Positions 18,974 to 28,596 of a DNA stretch of 64,000 nucleotides are shown here, piece by piece (the stretch's first letter is position 1; every line of letters begins with the position of its first letter). Below the pieces are notes generated by a model, which was given only the letters and a program-made list of their open reading frames with translations, was not told the origin of the DNA and searched no databases. Location: the NCBI RefSeq assembly GCF_001625355.1, contig NZ_JSEE01000010.1, positions 118,913 to 182,912 of the forward strand, given 5' to 3'. The DNA comes from Marinomonas sp. TW1 (GTDB taxonomy: Bacteria; Pseudomonadota; Gammaproteobacteria; Pseudomonadales; Marinomonadaceae). The translations under genes were made by a program, and so were the position numbers.

Positions 18974-20815
18974 ATGCCAGACACTCAACAGTCACGTCTT
19001 AAAGAGTTGATCGCTAAAGGTAAAGAACAGGGTTATTTAACTTTTACCGAAGTTAATGACCACCTGCCTGATGACCTTTCTGACCCGGAGCAGGTCGAAG
19101 AAATCATTGCCATGATCAATGACATGGGCATCACGGTTTCCGAGTACGCTCCAGACAAAGAAAGCCTTCTTATGGAAGAAGGCGACACGACAGATGAAGC
19201 GGCCGCAGAAGAAGCGGCTGCCGCCCTTGCTGCTGTAGAAGGAGATATCACTAGAACAACAGACCCAGTGCGTATGTACATGCGTGAAATGGGCACCGTT
19301 GAGCTACTGACTCGCGCAGGCGAGATTGCCATTGCCAAACGTATCGAAGAAGGTACGCGTGAAGTAATGGCAGCGATTTCCTACTTCCCTGGTGCCGTCG
19401 ATGTATTGCTCAATGCATACGCGAAAGTCCAAGAGGAAGAAGGTCGTCTAAGCGATATTTTCAGCGGCTTTATTGATGGCGATGGTGAAGAGCCCGTCTT
19501 TGAAGAATTGGCCGAAGAACTTCCTATTGAAGAGGAAGCGGATGATGCTGACAGCGACGATGAAGAAGACGATTCAGAATCAAGCGAAGAAGAAACCGAT
19601 AACGGACCAGACCCTGAAGAAACCGCATTGCGTTTCAACGAAATTGCTCGCATTTATGGCGAGTTAAAAGTACTGCTTGAAACACGTAACCGCCAAGATT
19701 CTGTTGTCAAAAGCAAACAAGAAGAACTTAGCATTGCCTTTGCGCCAATCAAACTGGTTCCTAAACTGTTTGACGAATTGATTGATCGTGTTCGTTCACG
19801 TATGGAAAAAGTTCGTGAACAAGAAAGACTGATCATGCAAGTTTGTGTTCGTAAATCTGGCATGCCAAGAACAGAGTTCTTGAAACGTTTCCCTAGCAAT
19901 GAGACCAATCCAGATTGGTTACAAGAGCAAATTTCTGCCAACGCAAACTACTCTGCGGCTTTGGAAGAAAATGAAGCGGAATTTATGCGTAGTCAGCGTA
20001 AATTGCGCGCGGTTTCCAAAGACACAGGCTTAACAATTGCAGAATTAAAAGAGATTAACCGTCGTATTTCGATTGGTGAGACTCGTGCTCGTCGTGCTAA
20101 GAAAGAAATGGTTGAAGCCAACTTACGTTTGGTTATCTCGATTGCGAAAAAATACACGAACCGTGGCTTACAATTCTTGGATCTAATTCAAGAAGGTAAC
20201 ATCGGCCTTATGAAAGCCGTTGATAAGTTCGAATATCGTCGTGGTTACAAGTTCTCGACGTATGCAACATGGTGGATTCGTCAGGCCATTACGCGTTCGA
20301 TCGCCGACCAAGCACGAACCATTCGTATTCCGGTTCACATGATCGAAACCATCAATAAACTGAACCGCATTTCTCGTCAAATGCTTCAGGAGATGGGTCG
20401 TGAAGCAACGCCTGAAGAATTGGCGGCGCGCATGGACATGCCAGAAGACAAGATTCGCAAAGTATTGAAGATTGCCAAAGAGCCAATCTCAATGGAAACC
20501 CCTATCGGCGATGATGAAGATTCGCATCTAGGTGATTTCATTGAAGACGATGGCGCTGAGTCACCAATCGACATTGCCACCATTGAAGGTTTGCGTGAAT
20601 CTACGACGACCGTTCTGGCTGGCTTGACGGCCCGTGAAGCCAAAGTATTGCGTATGCGTTTCGGTATCGACATGAACACAGACCACACACTGGAAGAAGT
20701 TGGTAAGCAGTTTGACGTAACACGTGAACGTATTCGTCAGATCGAAGCAAAAGCCTTGCGCAAGCTTCGTCACCCAAGTCGTTCAGAACACTTGAGAAGC
20801 TTCCTAGACGAATAA
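18974..20815 (+). CDS. rpoD: RNA polymerase primary sigma factor (sigma-70)
   Basis: 613 aa, equal in length to E. coli RpoD. Region 1.1 (about 1-80), [11 protein letters not shown] of region 1.2, a strongly acidic non-conserved insert around 180-215, the region 2 block with [21 protein letters not shown] split over residues about 380-400 and [13 protein letters not shown], region 3, and region 4.2 with [17 protein letters not shown] are present. It recognises most housekeeping promoters. It closes the rpsU operon and is followed by an intrinsic terminator. Confidence 0.98.
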   Translation: MPDTQQSRLKELIAKGKEQGYLTFTEVNDHLPDDLSDPEQVEEIIAMINDMGITVSEYAPDKESLLMEEGDTTDEAAAEEAAAALAAVEGDITRTTDPVRMYMREMGTVELLTRAGEIAIAKRIEEGTREVMAAISYFPGAVDVLLNAYAKVQEEEGRLSDIFSGFIDGDGEEPVFEELAEELPIEEEADDADSDDEEDDSESSEEETDNGPDPEETALRFNEIARIYGELKVLLETRNRQDSVVKSKQEELSIAFAPIKLVPKLFDELIDRVRSRMEKVREQERLIMQVCVRKSGMPRTEFLKRFPSNETNPDWLQEQISANANYSAALEENEAEFMRSQRKLRAVSKDTGLTIAELKEINRRISIGETRARRAKKEMVEANLRLVISIAKKYTNRGLQFLDLIQEGNIGLMKAVDKFEYRRGYKFSTYATWWIRQAITRSIADQARTIRIPVHMIETINKLNRISRQMLQEMGREATPEELAARMDMPEDKIRKVLKIAKEPISMETPIGDDEDSHLGDFIEDDGAESPIDIATIEGLRESTTTVLAGLTAREAKVLRMRFGIDMNTDHTLEEVGKQFDVTRERIRQIEAKALRKLRHPSRSEHLRSFLDE

Positions 20816-20831
20816 ATATCATTCGTTTCGA

Positions 20832-20861
20832 AAAAAGCCGCTATTGATTAGCGGCTTTTTT
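20832..20861 (+). terminator. Terminator of the rpsU-dnaG-rpoD operon
   Basis: GCCGCTA/TAGCGGC stem (20837-20843, 20849-20855) extended by A/T pairs, loop TTGAT, and T-run to 20861. Confidence 0.93.
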
Positions 20862-21171
20862 ATTGCCTCATTCCTCAAATAAAACAAGCAACAGCAACAA
20901 AACTGTCATACACTCTAACTAGAGTATGGATAAAGACAGTGAGGTTTAGCTTGCTCAGAAATCGTTGTTATCCAAACAATTACCTTTCTCACATCTGCCG
21001 CCCAGTTGCGTGCAGAAGTAAGCTTTACACTCTCGTTTATCCTGTCATCGGCATTTTATTAAACTACCAATATCTTTCTAAAATCGTATCTATTGCTAAA
21101 TCAGCACAACCCTTTCGAAATCGTTTCTTTCTCATCAGCAAACTTTACTCACATTATGGGAGTTATCGTCT
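20862..21171. other. rpoD-phoH intergenic region
   Basis: About 310 bp with no supported gene. Visible elements are a small inverted repeat ACTCTA-AC-TAGAGT near 20912-20925, and CTGTCAT heptamers at 20903-20909 and 21042-21048 that resemble half a Pho box. The second is followed 4 bp later by ATTTTAT (4 of 7 matches to a second half). GGGAG at 21158-21162 is the phoH ribosome site. A GTG-started frame through the region has no recognisable product. Confidence 0.5.
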
Positions 21172-22581
21172 ATGGAAAAAATCTACGTTCTCGACACCAA
21201 TGTACTACTGCATGATCCATTAGCCATTTACGCTTTCGCCGAGCACATGGTCGTCATCCCCATGACGGTGCTGGAAGAGTTAGACATAATAAAAGACCGG
21301 CGTGACAAAGACGTCAGCCGCGAAGCAAGACTCGCCATCAATACCATCGACAAGATCGTTGGTGACGCCACACCAAGAGAACTTCAAGCCGGTGTTCCCA
21401 TCCACACACTAGACAAGAGCACAAACTCAAACGAACAAGCGAAAAGCTGCGAAGGCTCGCTGGCCATCTTCCCTGATCAACAAATCACAGCAACCGATAA
21501 CATTCCATTTCTCAATGGCAATCACGACCATGCCAACGACAACCGCATTATTAATGTTGCCCTGAGTCTACAAGCAACGCACCTAAGGTCTTCTGTGTGT
21601 CTCGTCACCAAAGACATTAACATGCGCATAAAAGCCAAAGGCTCGGGGTTAGAGCGTGTCGAGGACTATCGTAAAGACAAGGTACTTGATGATCTCGATC
21701 TAATGACCAAAGGCTACATTGAGTTTGAAGGCAGTTTTTGGTCAAGTGTCGACAGCGTCAAAACCGAAGCACATGGCCGCCATACCGTCCACGTCATCAG
21801 CAAGTCACTACTCGAAAGTATCCACTTGAATATGTTTATCATTGATGAGGAAGACTTTATTGGTTTTGTGGTAAACATCGACCATGACTATGTGTATTTA
21901 TTGGACATAAATAAGCAGCACTTAATGAACCAAAATTTCTGGGGCATTCACCCGCGTAATTTAGAGCAAGCCATGGCCTTTTATTTACTGCGCCATGAGA
22001 ACTCTGATCTGATGGTTATGACTGGTCCAGCAGGCTCAGGTAAAACCCTATTGGCACTTGCCTATGGCTTACAAGTGACGATGGAAGAAAAACGTTTTAA
22101 TAAAATCATTGTGGCAAGATCAACACCACCAATGGCCGAAGACATTGGCTTCTTACCGGGTACAGAAGAAGAGAAAATGGCACCTTGGTTGGCTGCTTTT
22201 GATGATAACTTGGAAATATTGCATGGTGCCGATGAACACTCCATCAGCAGCATTGATTACGTCAAACAGAAAGCCAACATTCAATTCAAATCCTTAAATT
22301 TTATGCGAGGTCGATCCTTCAACAACGCCCTTATTATCATCGATGAGGCACAAGGATTAACGCAATTCCAACTAAAATCCATTGTGACTCGAATTGGCAG
22401 CAACTCGAAAATTATTGTCTTAGGTAACTTAGCCCAGATCGACAATAAATACATTACGCCATTAACCTCTGGATTAACTTACCTTGTGGAAAAATCTAAA
22501 GCCTTTAAATATGCCAGCATCATGCATGTAAATGGTATTGAACGTAGCCGATTGGCCGAATTTGCAGAAGAGAATCTTTAG
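21172..22581 (+). CDS. PhoH family protein with N-terminal PIN domain
   Basis: 469-aa protein of the PIN-PhoH (YlaK-like) type. The N-terminal PIN ribonuclease domain (about 1-150) shows YVLDTNVLLHDP and DRRDKDVSREAR with acidic residues expected to bind metal, and VTKDINMRIKA. The C-terminal PhoH P-loop ATPase (about 255-465) has GPAGSGKTLLALA (Walker A) and ALIIIDEAQ (Walker B). Related proteins act as RNA helicase/ribonucleases, possibly in RNA quality control; the true role here is inferred. It differs from the single-domain E. coli PhoH. Confidence 0.88.
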   Translation: MEKIYVLDTNVLLHDPLAIYAFAEHMVVIPMTVLEELDIIKDRRDKDVSREARLAINTIDKIVGDATPRELQAGVPIHTLDKSTNSNEQAKSCEGSLAIFPDQQITATDNIPFLNGNHDHANDNRIINVALSLQATHLRSSVCLVTKDINMRIKAKGSGLERVEDYRKDKVLDDLDLMTKGYIEFEGSFWSSVDSVKTEAHGRHTVHVISKSLLESIHLNMFIIDEEDFIGFVVNIDHDYVYLLDINKQHLMNQNFWGIHPRNLEQAMAFYLLRHENSDLMVMTGPAGSGKTLLALAYGLQVTMEEKRFNKIIVARSTPPMAEDIGFLPGTEEEKMAPWLAAFDDNLEILHGADEHSISSIDYVKQKANIQFKSLNFMRGRSFNNALIIIDEAQGLTQFQLKSIVTRIGSNSKIIVLGNLAQIDNKYITPLTSGLTYLVEKSKAFKYASIMHVNGIERSRLAEFAEENL

Positions 22582-22587
22582 CAACAA

Positions 22588-22619
22588 AAAAGGGAAGATG
22601 ATTCCTCATCTTCCCTTTT
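22588..22619. terminator. Bidirectional terminator between phoH and eda
   Basis: 14-bp stem with a TTCC loop (22588-22601 and 22606-22619), A-run on one side and T-run on the other, between two convergent transcripts. It ends both phoH and the glk-zwf-eda operon. Confidence 0.92.
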
Positions 22620-22641
22620 AAATTTTATCTTACTTAAGGTC

Positions 22642-23268
22642 TTACTGAGCAACCGATTTTGCCAGCTCGGTAATCTCACCCCATTTGCCCGCACGCACTA
22701 AATCCGTCGGAACAATCCAAGAGCCACCAACACATAACACATTATCAAGCGCCAAGTAATCGCGGAAATTATTAGCACCAATGCCGCCAGTTGGACAGAA
22801 CTTGATTTGTGGTAATGGACCACCAAAGGCTTTCAGCGCCTTAACGCCACCGTTCACTTCCGCTGGGAAAAACTTAAAACGGTCATAACCGTATTCCATA
22901 CCCAGCAATACATCAGAAATGGTTGCCACTGCAGGCAAGTAAGGCACATCGTATTCTTTTCCTACCGCCAATAAATCAGCCGTCATACCAGGACTAATAA
23001 TGAACTGAGAACCCGCTTCAATAGCTTGTACATATTGCTCACGAGAGCACACAGTACCAGCACCAACAATGGCGTCAGGCACTTCTTTTCGTAGCGCCGT
23101 AATCGCCTCTAATGCGGCAGAGGTGCGCAGCGTCACTTCTAGTACAGGCACGCCACCAGCAACCAATGCCTTACCAAGTGACACGGCTTGCTCAACATTA
23201 TCAACAACGATCACAGGTACAACAGGCGTTGCTGTCATCACCTGCTCAGCAGTATAAGTTTGCGTCAT
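22642..23268 (-). CDS. eda: 2-keto-3-deoxy-6-phosphogluconate aldolase
   Basis: 208-aa class I aldolase that splits KDPG into pyruvate and glyceraldehyde 3-phosphate, the last step of the Entner-Doudoroff pathway; the family also acts on 2-keto-4-hydroxyglutarate. Visible motifs are PVLEVTLRT, GAGTVCSREQ, the Schiff-base lysine region RFKFFPAEVNGG and CPTGGIGANN. It is the last gene of the glk-zwf-eda unit, 58 bp after zwf. No separate HexR-like site was seen in that 58-bp gap, so I infer readthrough from glk. Confidence 0.95.
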   Translation of the reverse strand: MTQTYTAEQVMTATPVVPVIVVDNVEQAVSLGKALVAGGVPVLEVTLRTSAALEAITALRKEVPDAIVGAGTVCSREQYVQAIEAGSQFIISPGMTADLLAVGKEYDVPYLPAVATISDVLLGMEYGYDRFKFFPAEVNGGVKALKAFGGPLPQIKFCPTGGIGANNFRDYLALDNVLCVGGSWIVPTDLVRAGKWGEITELAKSVAQ

Positions 23269-23326
23269 GTTATTTTCCTTTTCTTGACTGAGTGTTTATC
23301 GACTGAAATCACGGGGTCAGTACGAC

Positions 23327-24802
23327 TTAATAATCGTGCCAGTTACGTCCATCTTTAATAGGCAAAGCCATGGACGCCGCTGGCCCCCAAGAGCCGGAAG
23401 CATATTCTTTTGGACGTTCGCTAGTTTGACTCCAAGCAGACATAATACCGTCCACCCATTTCCAAGCCGCTTCCACTTCGTCGTAACGCATGAACAAGGT
23501 AGCATCGTTGCGCATCACGTCCAGCAGCAAACGCTCATAAGCTTCAGGACTACGCTTGTCATTGAACGCCTCAGTTAAACTCAGGTTTAAATCCACAGGC
23601 TGTAGATTCATGCCTTCACTCGCACCCGGCACTTTATTCATCACGGTCAAAGAAATTTTCTCTTCAGGTTGTAGACGAATAACCAATTGGTTACGTTGCA
23701 ATTGGCGGTTACTCTCATCGCTGAAAATACTATGTGGAACCGCTTTATACTGGATTACAATCTCAGAATAACGCTGACCTAAACGCTTGCCCGTTCTCAG
23801 GTAGAAAGGCACACCAGCCCAACGCCAATTATCAATGTCGGCACGCAGAGCAACGAAAGTCTCTGTGCGTGAATCCGGGTTACTACCTTCTTCATCAAAG
23901 TAACCTTGTACATCTTTGCCTTTAATCATGCCTTTGGCATACTGGCCACGTACTGTTTTAGTGTACGCATTCGCCCCAACAATAGGACGTAACGCTTTTA
24001 ACACTTTAATCTTTTCATCTCGTACAGAATCCGAATCCATACGACCTGGAGGCTCCATAGCAACCAGACACAACAACTGAATAAGATGATTCTGTACCAT
24101 GTCACGCATGGCACCCGCTTTATCGTAATAACCCCAACGCCCTTCTACACCAACTGTCTCTGAGACCGTAATTTGCACGTTATCAATGTGCGCACTGTCC
24201 CAAAGCGGTTCGAATAAGGTATTACCGAAGCGAATAGCCAACAAATTTTGAACCGTTTCTTTTCCAAGATAGTGGTCGATTCGGAAAGCTTGCTGCTCTT
24301 TAAAGTTTTTCATTACCTCATCATTGATCGCACGAGATGAGGCAAGATCACGACCAAGTGGTTTCTCAAGCACAACACGCATTCGGTCTTCGTTCAGACC
24401 ATGCAATGCCAAAGAAGAACAAATCGAACCAAACAAGTCTGGTGAAGTCGCTAAGTAAAAAACGACATCACGGTCATCACCACCGACTTTATGATCATTT
24501 AAGCGAGCAAAGTCAGATTCTTGTTGGGCATCAACAGAAACATAACTTAAACGCTCTTTAAAGCGCGGCCAAACGGAATCATCACCAACACTGGATGGCA
24601 CAAATTCATCGAGTGCATCACGGACTTTGGCTTGATAATCAGCATCACTTACTTCTCGTCTCGAAGCACCAATGATTCGAGTTGTGGGTGCCAGCAAGCC
24701 GTCCATTTCTAAATGATACAGAGCAGGTAACAACTTACGCATGGCAAGGTCACCACCGCCACCAAAAATTACGACATCACAGGCTTTTAAACTGGCCTTC
24801 AT
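23327..24802 (-). CDS. zwf: Glucose-6-phosphate 1-dehydrogenase
   Basis: 491-aa enzyme oxidising glucose 6-phosphate to 6-phosphogluconolactone with NAD(P)+. The Rossmann start is DVVIFGGGGDLAMRKLLPAL; the catalytic motif is RIDHYLGKE (about 200), and VEKPLG-like VLEKPLGRDL precedes it. ATG at 24802 has GGAGA upstream; an in-frame ATG 19 codons earlier overlaps glk and was rejected. It sits 19 bp after glk and feeds the Entner-Doudoroff pathway. The lactonase gene pgl and dehydratase gene edd are not in the window. Confidence 0.96.
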   Translation of the reverse strand: MKASLKACDVVIFGGGGDLAMRKLLPALYHLEMDGLLAPTTRIIGASRREVSDADYQAKVRDALDEFVPSSVGDDSVWPRFKERLSYVSVDAQQESDFARLNDHKVGGDDRDVVFYLATSPDLFGSICSSLALHGLNEDRMRVVLEKPLGRDLASSRAINDEVMKNFKEQQAFRIDHYLGKETVQNLLAIRFGNTLFEPLWDSAHIDNVQITVSETVGVEGRWGYYDKAGAMRDMVQNHLIQLLCLVAMEPPGRMDSDSVRDEKIKVLKALRPIVGANAYTKTVRGQYAKGMIKGKDVQGYFDEEGSNPDSRTETFVALRADIDNWRWAGVPFYLRTGKRLGQRYSEIVIQYKAVPHSIFSDESNRQLQRNQLVIRLQPEEKISLTVMNKVPGASEGMNLQPVDLNLSLTEAFNDKRSPEAYERLLLDVMRNDATLFMRYDEVEAAWKWVDGIMSAWSQTSERPKEYASGSWGPAASMALPIKDGRNWHDY

Positions 24803-24821
24803 TCTTTTATCTCCAACTAAT

Positions 24822-25796
24822 CTAGGCTTTCGACACAAGATAGGAAGCGTAGCACGCACATCCCATCAGCCCTGGGTATTCAGACATCACAACAAAAGTC
24901 GGAATCGGTGAAACAAACTCTTTCATACGACCTTTGTCTTGCATAGCTTCTCTAAAGCCACTGCACAATATTTCCTTTAAGTAGCGAGGCACAATGCCGC
25001 CGGCAATGTAAACGCCACCACGCGCTTCAACAGACAATACAAGGTTACCAATGACTCGCCCTAAAAACACAAAGAACTGCTCTAAAGCCGCTTTGGCAAT
25101 CGGATCATTACCCGCTTTTAACGCTTCACCAATTTCTGGGGCTGAGAGACGTTTCTCTATGCCCTGTCGAGCCGCTAAAGCTTCATAAATATTTTCTAAG
25201 CCCATACCAGATAACACTCGTTCTGCTGATACTCGCTTATGACGCTTACGCAAGAAAACGACAATATCGTCTTCGACTTCATTACAGCTAGAGAGATCCA
25301 CATGACCTCCCTCTCCAGGCAGCACAATATTGGGGCCATCAGCTTGCGGGACAACGCAAGCTACACCCAAACCGGTTCCAGCACCAATGACCCAGCTTGC
25401 GGCGGTTGGATCCACTTGATTTGAATCCCCCAGAACCACTTTATCGGCTTCCGGCAGCACTTCAAGACAATGACCAATCGCATCAAAATCATTCAATAAA
25501 GCCACTTGCTTATCCGCGCCAAAGTAATTCTGCACTTCTTCACGGGTAAAATGCCAAGGATTATTGGTAAAGCGTATAACCTCTTGATTAACAGGTCCGG
25601 CAATGGCCAAAACCACGGCATCAATGTCTTTTAGGTCAACGCTACAATGATCAACATAATCCGCCGCCGCATCAAAAAAAGTCTCATAGTTTTTACAAGC
25701 AAGCACTTTCACTTCGAGTGGCTCAAACTGATGCACCGGCACCAAAGCAAATCGAGCATTTGTGCCGCCAAGGTCGGCAATTAAAGCGTGGGACAT
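24822..25796 (-). CDS. glk: Glucokinase
   Basis: 324-aa ATP-dependent glucokinase of the E. coli Glk type, phosphorylating glucose at C6. N-terminal ADLGGTNARFALV is the phosphate-binding loop; VALLNDFDAIG carries the catalytic Asp, then GAGTGLGVACV and LPGEGGHVDLS for sugar binding. First gene of glk-zwf-eda; the HexR-type operator lies about 85-100 bp upstream of its start. Confidence 0.95.
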   Translation of the reverse strand: MSHALIADLGGTNARFALVPVHQFEPLEVKVLACKNYETFFDAAADYVDHCSVDLKDIDAVVLAIAGPVNQEVIRFTNNPWHFTREEVQNYFGADKQVALLNDFDAIGHCLEVLPEADKVVLGDSNQVDPTAASWVIGAGTGLGVACVVPQADGPNIVLPGEGGHVDLSSCNEVEDDIVVFLRKRHKRVSAERVLSGMGLENIYEALAARQGIEKRLSAPEIGEALKAGNDPIAKAALEQFFVFLGRVIGNLVLSVEARGGVYIAGGIVPRYLKEILCSGFREAMQDKGRMKEFVSPIPTFVVMSEYPGLMGCACYASYLVSKA

Positions 25797-25881
25797 AGGT
25801 GAACCTTAAATTCATTTTTTGAAATTTTACAACAAAATAAAGGCAAAAAACACCGAATTTTTCAATCTTAGCGGAATATAA

Positions 25882-25896
25882 TGTAATAAAATTACA
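25882..25896 (-). promoter_or_regulatory. HexR-type operator upstream of glk-zwf-eda
   Basis: TGTAATAAAATTACA differs in one central base from the gammaproteobacterial HexR consensus TGTAATTAAATTACA and is a near-perfect palindrome. It lies between the GGDEF gene stop and glk. HexR is a KDPG-responsive RpiR-type regulator that controls zwf, edd-eda and glk in related bacteria. A TTATAT-like -10 element on the minus strand lies just downstream, suggesting that binding overlaps the promoter. hexR itself is not in the window. Confidence 0.8.
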
Positions 25897-25899
25897 GAA

Positions 25900-26964
25900 T
25901 TATCTCAGCTTATTTAGAAACTTAAAGACCTTTGTAGGCACCAGTCTTTTACGGTTATTTTTATAGTCGTAGAGGCGTTCATCTGCCACTTTTAGCAAAT
26001 GTTTGTAGTTACTCGGCGCATCTGAAACAACGCTCGCTCCGCCGTAACTAATAGTAATCGGAACGAGATTGGATTTATACCTTAATGGATTGGATTGTAG
26101 ATATTCTTGAATGGACTCAGCCACTTGAATTGCCTGATCGTATGTTTTTCCGGGCATGACGAAAACAAACTCATCCCCAGCAAAACGGAATGCTAACCCT
26201 TGTTTATGAACGTATTTCAACAAGCGTTTGGCAATGTACTCCAATACTTCATCACCACAGTTGTGCCCGAGGGTATCATTAATGGATTTAAAGGCATCAC
26301 AATCAATAAACACCACAGTGAGATCACGCTTTTGTTGCTTTGAGCGTGAAAACTCTCGATCCAACATGAGCTCCAACTGACGACGGTTTAATAAGCCAGT
26401 TAAAGGATCACGGGTGGCTAAGTATTCGAGTTTTTCTCGAGCCGTGACATTACTCAGACAAATCGAGATTTTAATCGCTAATTGGTCCAGTAAAAACGTG
26501 TCCTTTGTGCTCGCATCATAGCGACTTCGATCCGCGTCTGCTTGGCAAAATAGACCGACCAATTCACCATCAATGGTCAAAGGGGATATCGCTAGGGAAG
26601 CAATAATATCGCGATAAATACTTGGGATGATTTCGCGACAAAAACTCAAATTAGAATTGACCAATACGGTTTTATTACTCGACTTGATGATATCAATCAT
26701 GGCGCTGCGACGAGTAAACAAAACGCGATCTCTTAAGTCAGGTAATTTTTCGAGGCTTTCAATAAGATGTGATAAAGGCGCCTCATTAATGAGGTTTACC
26801 CAAACATAAGGGACATTAAATTGTTTTTGGACTTCTTTGGTCAGGGTAGAAACAAACTGATCACAACGTCCAATCGACAAAATGCAGCGCTCGATTTCAA
26901 AAAACTTGCGCGCAATTTCTTCGTTATGACGAACATTGTCTATCAGCTCATTGATGTCATGCAT
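25900..26964 (-). CDS. GAF/DUF484-like sensor with GGDEF domain (putative diguanylate cyclase)
   Basis: 354-aa cytoplasmic protein. Residues about 10-175 form an alpha/beta sensor region resembling DUF484/GAF domains (LTIDGELVGLFCQAD, FLLDQLAIKIS); residues about 185-350 form a GGDEF domain starting TRDPLTGLLNRRQLE. The signature loop reads AGDEF in FRFAGDEFVF instead of GGDEF. First-glycine variants can still be active, so cyclic-di-GMP synthesis is plausible but unproven. The position of the inhibitory RxxD I-site reads KQGL, so feedback inhibition at a canonical I-site is unlikely. No membrane segment is seen. The ligand is unknown. Its stop is 4 bp from the HexR-type operator of the neighbouring glk operon. 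Confidence 0.85.
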   Translation of the reverse strand: MHDINELIDNVRHNEEIARKFFEIERCILSIGRCDQFVSTLTKEVQKQFNVPYVWVNLINEAPLSHLIESLEKLPDLRDRVLFTRRSAMIDIIKSSNKTVLVNSNLSFCREIIPSIYRDIIASLAISPLTIDGELVGLFCQADADRSRYDASTKDTFLLDQLAIKISICLSNVTAREKLEYLATRDPLTGLLNRRQLELMLDREFSRSKQQKRDLTVVFIDCDAFKSINDTLGHNCGDEVLEYIAKRLLKYVHKQGLAFRFAGDEFVFVMPGKTYDQAIQVAESIQEYLQSNPLRYKSNLVPITISYGGASVVSDAPSNYKHLLKVADERLYDYKNNRKRLVPTKVFKFLNKLR

Positions 26965-27253
26965 GCATTGTGCCCTACCGCCAGATCAAAGCAGCCATCT
27001 CTTTCCTTGATACAAAACCTAACTCGAAATCTAAAAAATAATGAATCTACAATATCTTATAGTACGATGCTTAAGCAGTTTCAGCTATAAAATGTATTAA
27101 AAATGGTCAGCTTAATACAAAAAATTACAATCAGAACAAGATATTCCGACTTTTCCATCCTGCTAGCAACTCATTGTGAATAATTCATTATTCTAGTTAA
27201 GAAAAAACCTTCTATGCCGATACTCATAACATCACCAAACAATAGGTATGTTA

Positions 27254-27577
27254 ATGAGCATAAGAGAAATTGTTGAGACTCAGGTCACCCAGAGCAACTT
27301 GGCAGGGAAGTCGGTATCAGGCAGCCCGCAATTTGCTCTGATGATGAGTTTGTTCAGCCAACCAGGTCCATCACTGATCAATGCCAAAGACCGTTTGAAC
27401 GAACATCAAGCTCATGCCATCACTCGCCCTATGCACTTCTCCCAAGGCATCAGCCATAATCCCGTGGCCAACATCGCCTTGTTGAAGGCGCTTAATCAAG
27501 AACCATTGGCAGAAGGCACTCCTTTCGAATACGACCTAGTGGAAAGCCTAGAGAACCAAATCCACACACAAATTTAA
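27254..27577 (+). CDS. Small hypothetical protein
   Basis: 107 aa, no confident family. Start at the second of two in-frame ATGs because AGG lies 7 bases before it. The sequence MSIREIVETQVTQSNLAG is followed by an amphipathic helix-like stretch FALMMSLFS and a His/Pro-containing middle (HAITRPMHF). There is a faint resemblance to the short VC2046/SO_2500 family proteins of gammaproteobacteria, which I cannot confirm. Its stop codon overlaps that of the convergent DUF3080 gene. A 16-bp inverted repeat (GAATAAT/ATTATTC, 27178-27193) lies 60 bp upstream. Confidence 0.5.
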   Translation: MSIREIVETQVTQSNLAGKSVSGSPQFALMMSLFSQPGPSLINAKDRLNEHQAHAITRPMHFSQGISHNPVANIALLKALNQEPLAEGTPFEYDLVESLENQIHTQI

Positions 27578-28596
27578 CTCTGTCCACCAACCCCTATCCC
27601 GCACATATGAAACAAAGCACTCCAAGCTTTTGCATGGCGTTGGGAAGCCATTTGGTATTGCTGCCATTCACTTTGACTTGACGTCATATCGTATTGCATC
27701 ATAAAAGCCTGCATTTCTGGTGTCAGATGAGACCATTGAGCCAATTCATTCAGCAACGGCAAAACCTGATAAGCAGATTGACTAAGGCGCCCCATATAAG
27801 GCTGAATTTGTTTGACGTAATGTGTTTCAAACTGTTGTCTTAAATAGTTAACTGGCGCACCACAGTCTTTCTTACTCAACTGGACAACTTGAGTCGTCAC
27901 CTGATCCAAGTAACCACGAACGTACACTAAACTAAACAATAAACGCCCAGCAAACTCACTGTCCATCAACCGCTTCAGGTCTTGTTCAAAGACCCCGCCT
28001 TGAATGACGGGTAAGGCATCAAGCGTATTGCCAATTTTCACAAAACGAATTAACGCATTTAATAAAGATTGCTGTTTTGCCGTAGAATAATTTAATGGTA
28101 AAAACCCATTCGAGAGACTGAAGAAAGCCTCGCTTTCTTCGCCATTAAAAATGGCATTGCCAAACGCTTTAGGTAACTCAATGCGCTTTTGCTGAGCGAC
28201 CAACATTAACTCTCTTTCTAAAGCAGGGTCAGCAATCGGACAAGACTCAATGGCACGAACAATATCGATTTCATATAAAAAACGCTGACTGTCCGGCATC
28301 ACTCGCCCTAGAATGCTATTCTTCCTACCCGCTACAATGCCGATATCACAACGCTGTAAAGATAAAAAATCCAACAAGCTGACATCAAATGTCGATAAGG
28401 CATTTTGTCGATTGCGTGTAGGAGGTAAACCAGTTGGCATTACTATTGCTGGGTCTTCAAGCTCAATTAACTGAGATCGATTCAGATCTTGTAAGTATTC
28501 AGATAACAGCAATTCTGCTTTAAAGCGACTATCACAGCCGCTTATCAGTATAATAATGCTTAACCAAATAATTGTTTTAAAAGGGTTAAAATACAT
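27574..28596 (-). CDS. DUF3080 family lipoprotein
   Basis: 340-aa predicted lipoprotein. The N-terminus is hydrophobic and ends in a lipobox, ILISGC, with the modified Cys at residue 21 from the chosen start. The body matches DUF3080: LLDFLSLQRCDIGIVAGRKNS followed by LGRVMPDSQRFLYE, given here in two parts, is the family hallmark. Function unknown. ATG at 28596 is used; a second in-frame ATG at 28611 is possible, but no start exists downstream before the signal peptide. The 5' end therefore must overlap the divergent thioesterase start. Confidence 0.8.
   Translation of the reverse strand: MYFNPFKTIIWLSIIILISGCDSRFKAELLLSEYLQDLNRSQLIELEDPAIVMPTGLPPTRNRQNALSTFDVSLLDFLSLQRCDIGIVAGRKNSILGRVMPDSQRFLYEIDIVRAIESCPIADPALERELMLVAQQKRIELPKAFGNAIFNGEESEAFFSLSNGFLPLNYSTAKQQSLLNALIRFVKIGNTLDALPVIQGGVFEQDLKRLMDSEFAGRLLFSLVYVRGYLDQVTTQVVQLSKKDCGAPVNYLRQQFETHYVKQIQPYMGRLSQSAYQVLPLLNELAQWSHLTPEMQAFMMQYDMTSSQSEWQQYQMASQRHAKAWSALFHMCGIGVGGQS

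Noticed and set aside
20939..21223. GTG-started open frame of 94 codons upstream of phoH
   Set aside because: Overlaps the phoH start, lacks a ribosome site and resembles no protein; treated as intergenic.
25815..25830. Second HexR-like site nearer glk (TTGTAAAATTTCAA)
   Set aside because: Lacks the TGTAAT/ATTACA half-site pair and correct spacing.
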